46,177 nucleotides of DNA from Symploca sp. SIO2E9 (GTDB lineage Bacteria; Cyanobacteriota; Cyanobacteriia; Cyanobacteriales; Coleofasciculaceae), in the NCBI GenBank assembly GCA_010692645.1, contig JAAHGS010000003.1, positions 156,715-202,891 on the forward strand, read 5' to 3'. The translations under genes and the position numbers were made by a program. Positions 44,244 to 46,177 of the stretch are shown in pieces. Position 1 is the first letter of the stretch; each line of letters opens with the position of its first letter. A model generated the notes under the pieces. It had not been told where the DNA came from and did not search any database. It worked only from the letters and a program-made list of their open reading frames with translations.

Positions 44244-44640
44244 GCAGGGCGCACGTCGGTGCAGGGCGCACGTCGGTGCAGGGCGCACGTCGGTGCAGGG
44301 CGCACATCGGTGCAGGGCGCACGTCGGTAGAGGGCGCACGTCGGTAGAGGGCGCACGTCGGTAGAGGGCGCACGTCGGTAGAGGGCGCACGTCGGTAGAG
44401 GGCGCACGTCGGTAGAGGGCGCACGTCGGTGCAGGGCGCACGTCGGTAGAGGGCGCACGTCGGTGCAGGGCGCACATCGGTGCAGGGCGCACGTCGGTAG
44501 AGGGCGCACGTCGGTGCAGGGCGCACGTCGGTGGAGGGCGCACGTCGGTGGAGGGCGCACGTCGGTAGAGGGCGCACGTCGGTGGAGGGCGCACGTCGGT
44601 AGAGGGCGCACGTCGGTAGAGGGCGCACGTCGGTGCGCCC
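44244..44640. repeat. 17-bp tandem array (about 23 copies) of GGGCGCACGTCGGT
   Basis: The unit GCAGGGCGCACGTCGGT, with variants at its first three positions (GCA, AGA, GGA) and a rare CAT variant, repeats about 23 times. It ends in a GGGCGCAC...GTGCGCCC hairpin identical in stem to 16064-16083. It is open in all frames on the minus strand and yields arginine- and cysteine-rich 17-residue peptide repeats that are artefacts. The units are contiguous without spacers, so this is not a CRISPR array. Confidence 0.95.
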
Positions 44641-44733
44641 CTACGGTTGGGGATGAATGAATTGCCAGTGAGAGCAAGGACAATCCTTAAATCATGTGCT
44701 ACACCTGTAGTGCAAGAGTGACAAGGTAGACGG

Positions 44734-45840
44734 ATGCAAAGAGTTGCTGTCGAGTCCGGAATGATCTTACTTGGTCTTACTGGTAGTAATGCTTATGGTA
44801 CAGCGATCGCAACCTCGGATCAAGACTATAAAGGCGTGTTCATTGCTCCGAAAGAGTACTACTTGGGATTTAAGTCTATTGAGCAAAAGGATAGGGGTTG
44901 GGATAGTGAGCCTGGAAGTGGGCAATTCCCTTATCTCGACGGTATCAAAGATTGCGTAGTTTATGAACTCAGAAAGTTTTTATCACTGATTGCTAATAAT
45001 AACCCTAATATTTTAGAGACACTGTGGTTAGAACCGGAGTTTTATTTCTATATTTCTCCAGTGGGTTCACGCCTGCTTTCCTATCGTCAGGAATTTCTAT
45101 CTCAGAAAGTCAGGGGTTCTTTTGTTGGCTATGCCTACTCTCAAATCAAGAGGGTTGACACTCATAGAAAGTGGCTACTTAATCCTCCTGCAAAAAAGCC
45201 TATTCCCCAAGATTTTGGACTCAATGATGACGACTATCGACCTTTAACTAAGGGAGAAATGCATGCCTTCCTTGAGTTTCTTTATATGCTTGTCCGTGAC
45301 TGTATTGAATTCATGGAACCATCCCAAGAATTCTATGAGTTATTAGTTGAACGCATCGACTTCAAAGGAATTATCAAGCAATACCCCCTACCAGAAAAAA
45401 TACTACCCAAAGTGCAAGCCTATACTAGGGCAAAAGATGAATTTATCCATTTACTACACGTTTCCCAGGCTTATCGCAAAGCACTAAACCAATGGGATGC
45501 CTATTCTCGATGGCAGCAGGGTAGAAACCTAGAACGTAAAGCACTGGAACTCAAGTGTGGTTATGATTGCAAGCACATGAGTCATTGCATTCGTTTGCTA
45601 CGGATGGGTATTGAAATTCTCACAGAAGGTGTACTTAAAGTCAACAGGAAGAAAGTTGGCGATGCTGACTACCTCCTATTGATTCGACAGGGGGAGGTTT
45701 CCTATGAAGAGGTGAAGGAAACTGCTGATGATTTGTTTGAGGAAATTAAGCAAGTAAACACCAATCTGCCCAAGCACGTGGATAAAGAATTCCTCAATTC
45801 CGTTTGTGTGGAGTTGGTTGAAATGGCATCTGGCTCCTAG
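44734..45840 (+). CDS. Predicted nucleotidyltransferase (COG3541/YcgL-like)
   Basis: A 368-residue protein with a DNA polymerase beta-type nucleotidyltransferase head: GLTGSNAYGTAIATSDQDYKG gives the GS pair (17-18) and the metal-binding Asp29 and Asp31. Further family motifs are FLSLIANNNPNILETLWL and YAYSQIKRVDTHRKWLLNPP, and a helical C-terminus with MSHCIRLLRMGIEIL. Such proteins occur in bacteria and phages; the substrate is unknown, perhaps tRNA or a protein. It is isolated and co-directional with the upstream cluster, but separated from it by the 17-bp array. Confidence 0.85.
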   Translation: MQRVAVESGMILLGLTGSNAYGTAIATSDQDYKGVFIAPKEYYLGFKSIEQKDRGWDSEPGSGQFPYLDGIKDCVVYELRKFLSLIANNNPNILETLWLEPEFYFYISPVGSRLLSYRQEFLSQKVRGSFVGYAYSQIKRVDTHRKWLLNPPAKKPIPQDFGLNDDDYRPLTKGEMHAFLEFLYMLVRDCIEFMEPSQEFYELLVERIDFKGIIKQYPLPEKILPKVQAYTRAKDEFIHLLHVSQAYRKALNQWDAYSRWQQGRNLERKALELKCGYDCKHMSHCIRLLRMGIEILTEGVLKVNRKKVGDADYLLLIRQGEVSYEEVKETADDLFEEIKQVNTNLPKHVDKEFLNSVCVELVEMASGS

Positions 45841-45861
45841 GAATTAAATAAGCGTTAAGTT

Positions 45862-46027
45862 TATAGCGTTTCTCACATTGATGAGGTAGACTCGTCTGGG
45901 TTTTAGGGAACAGGGAATAGGGAATAGGGAACAGGGAATAGGGAACAGGGAATAGGGAATAGGGAATAGGGAATAGGGAATAGGTAAGAAAATGAAGTGT
46001 ATTTCACAAAGAAAGAGAATTGCTATA
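45862..46027. mobile_element. MITE-like element with TATAGC ends, carrying GGGAAYA heptamers
   Basis: The left end TATAGCGTTTCTC and the reverse complement of the right end, TATAGCAATTCTC, match closely, as in the element at 21936. The right end also shares AAAGAAAGAGAA. The interior is a heptamer array (GGGAACA/GGGAATA, about 11 units, 45905-45983). Confidence 0.72.

Positions 46028-46177
<150 letters not shown>

Noticed and set aside
44244-44640. Possible CRISPR array
   Set aside because: Units are 17 bp, contiguous and vary only at fixed positions; there are no unique spacers and no cas1/cas2 nearby.
44006-44683. Long Arg/Cys-rich ORFs on the minus strand in several frames (44006-44683, 44094-44594, 44188-44628)
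   Set aside because: The 17-bp period keeps all frames open and gives 17-residue repeats; only the last 77 residues of one frame look like a real protein.

Overview
The window reads as chromosome of a filamentous cyanobacterium. Evidence: psbZ (photosystem II) next to ribH, HIP1-type GCGATCGC octamers, DUF1822, CHAT/CHASE2, Uma2 and PEP-CTERM genes, and dense heptanucleotide short tandem repeats. I cannot name the genus. It begins inside a near-identical gene duplication and ends in a long poly-C run, so it may be a complete assembly contig bounded by repeats.

Layout. 1-5.3 kb: two near-identical Uma2 genes, a His-rich COG0523 (CobW-like) GTPase, cysS and a PEP-CTERM protein. 5.5-9.8 kb: an unknown membrane protein, then a tight two-gene operon of a Cas4-like Fe-S nuclease and a long Argonaute with an intact DEDD tetrad. 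9.8-15.2 kb: a dihydroorotase-like pseudoenzyme, two adjacent signal peptidase I genes, a second dihydroorotase (pyrC), and a coiled-coil protein built of 14-residue repeats. 16.2-23.4 kb: a two-gene ATPase module, an AAA ATPase plus a 1838-residue TPR-STAND-WD40 protein that unexpectedly ends in POTRA domains. 23.8-27.1 kb: housekeeping genes (proA-like, tRNA-Gly, ribH, psbZ). 27.3-32.2 kb: an overlapping cassette of a sigma/HTH-like protein, a DUF1822 protein, a CHAT-CHASE2 membrane protease and a small exported protein. 32.2-33.9 kb: a DUF433/DUF5615 toxin-antitoxin-like pair, another Uma2 gene and a Uma2 relic. 34-43.8 kb: a TauD-type dioxygenase, a Ser/Thr kinase with TPRs, and a compact biosynthetic cluster (chorismatase, aryl-AMP ligase, carrier protein, C-T-TE NRPS). 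44-46.2 kb: a small exported protein behind a 23-copy 17-bp array, and a COG3541 nucleotidyltransferase.

The strongest candidate for an undescribed system is the biosynthetic cluster: chorismate would be converted to a (hydroxy)benzoate-type acid, activated, loaded on a free carrier protein and condensed by an NRPS that has no adenylation domain. The STAND-WD40-POTRA fusion, the Argonaute-nuclease operon and the CHAT-CHASE2 cassette are likely conflict or signalling systems.

Intergenic DNA is shaped by small repeats: 7-bp and 8-bp tandem repeats, MITE-like elements with TATAGC...GCTATA ends that carry those repeats, clustered palindromes, C-rich tails and poly-C runs. Several intrude into genes: the STAND protein, the 3' end of pyrC, and the 5' ends of the sigma-like gene and of the dihydroorotase homologue.
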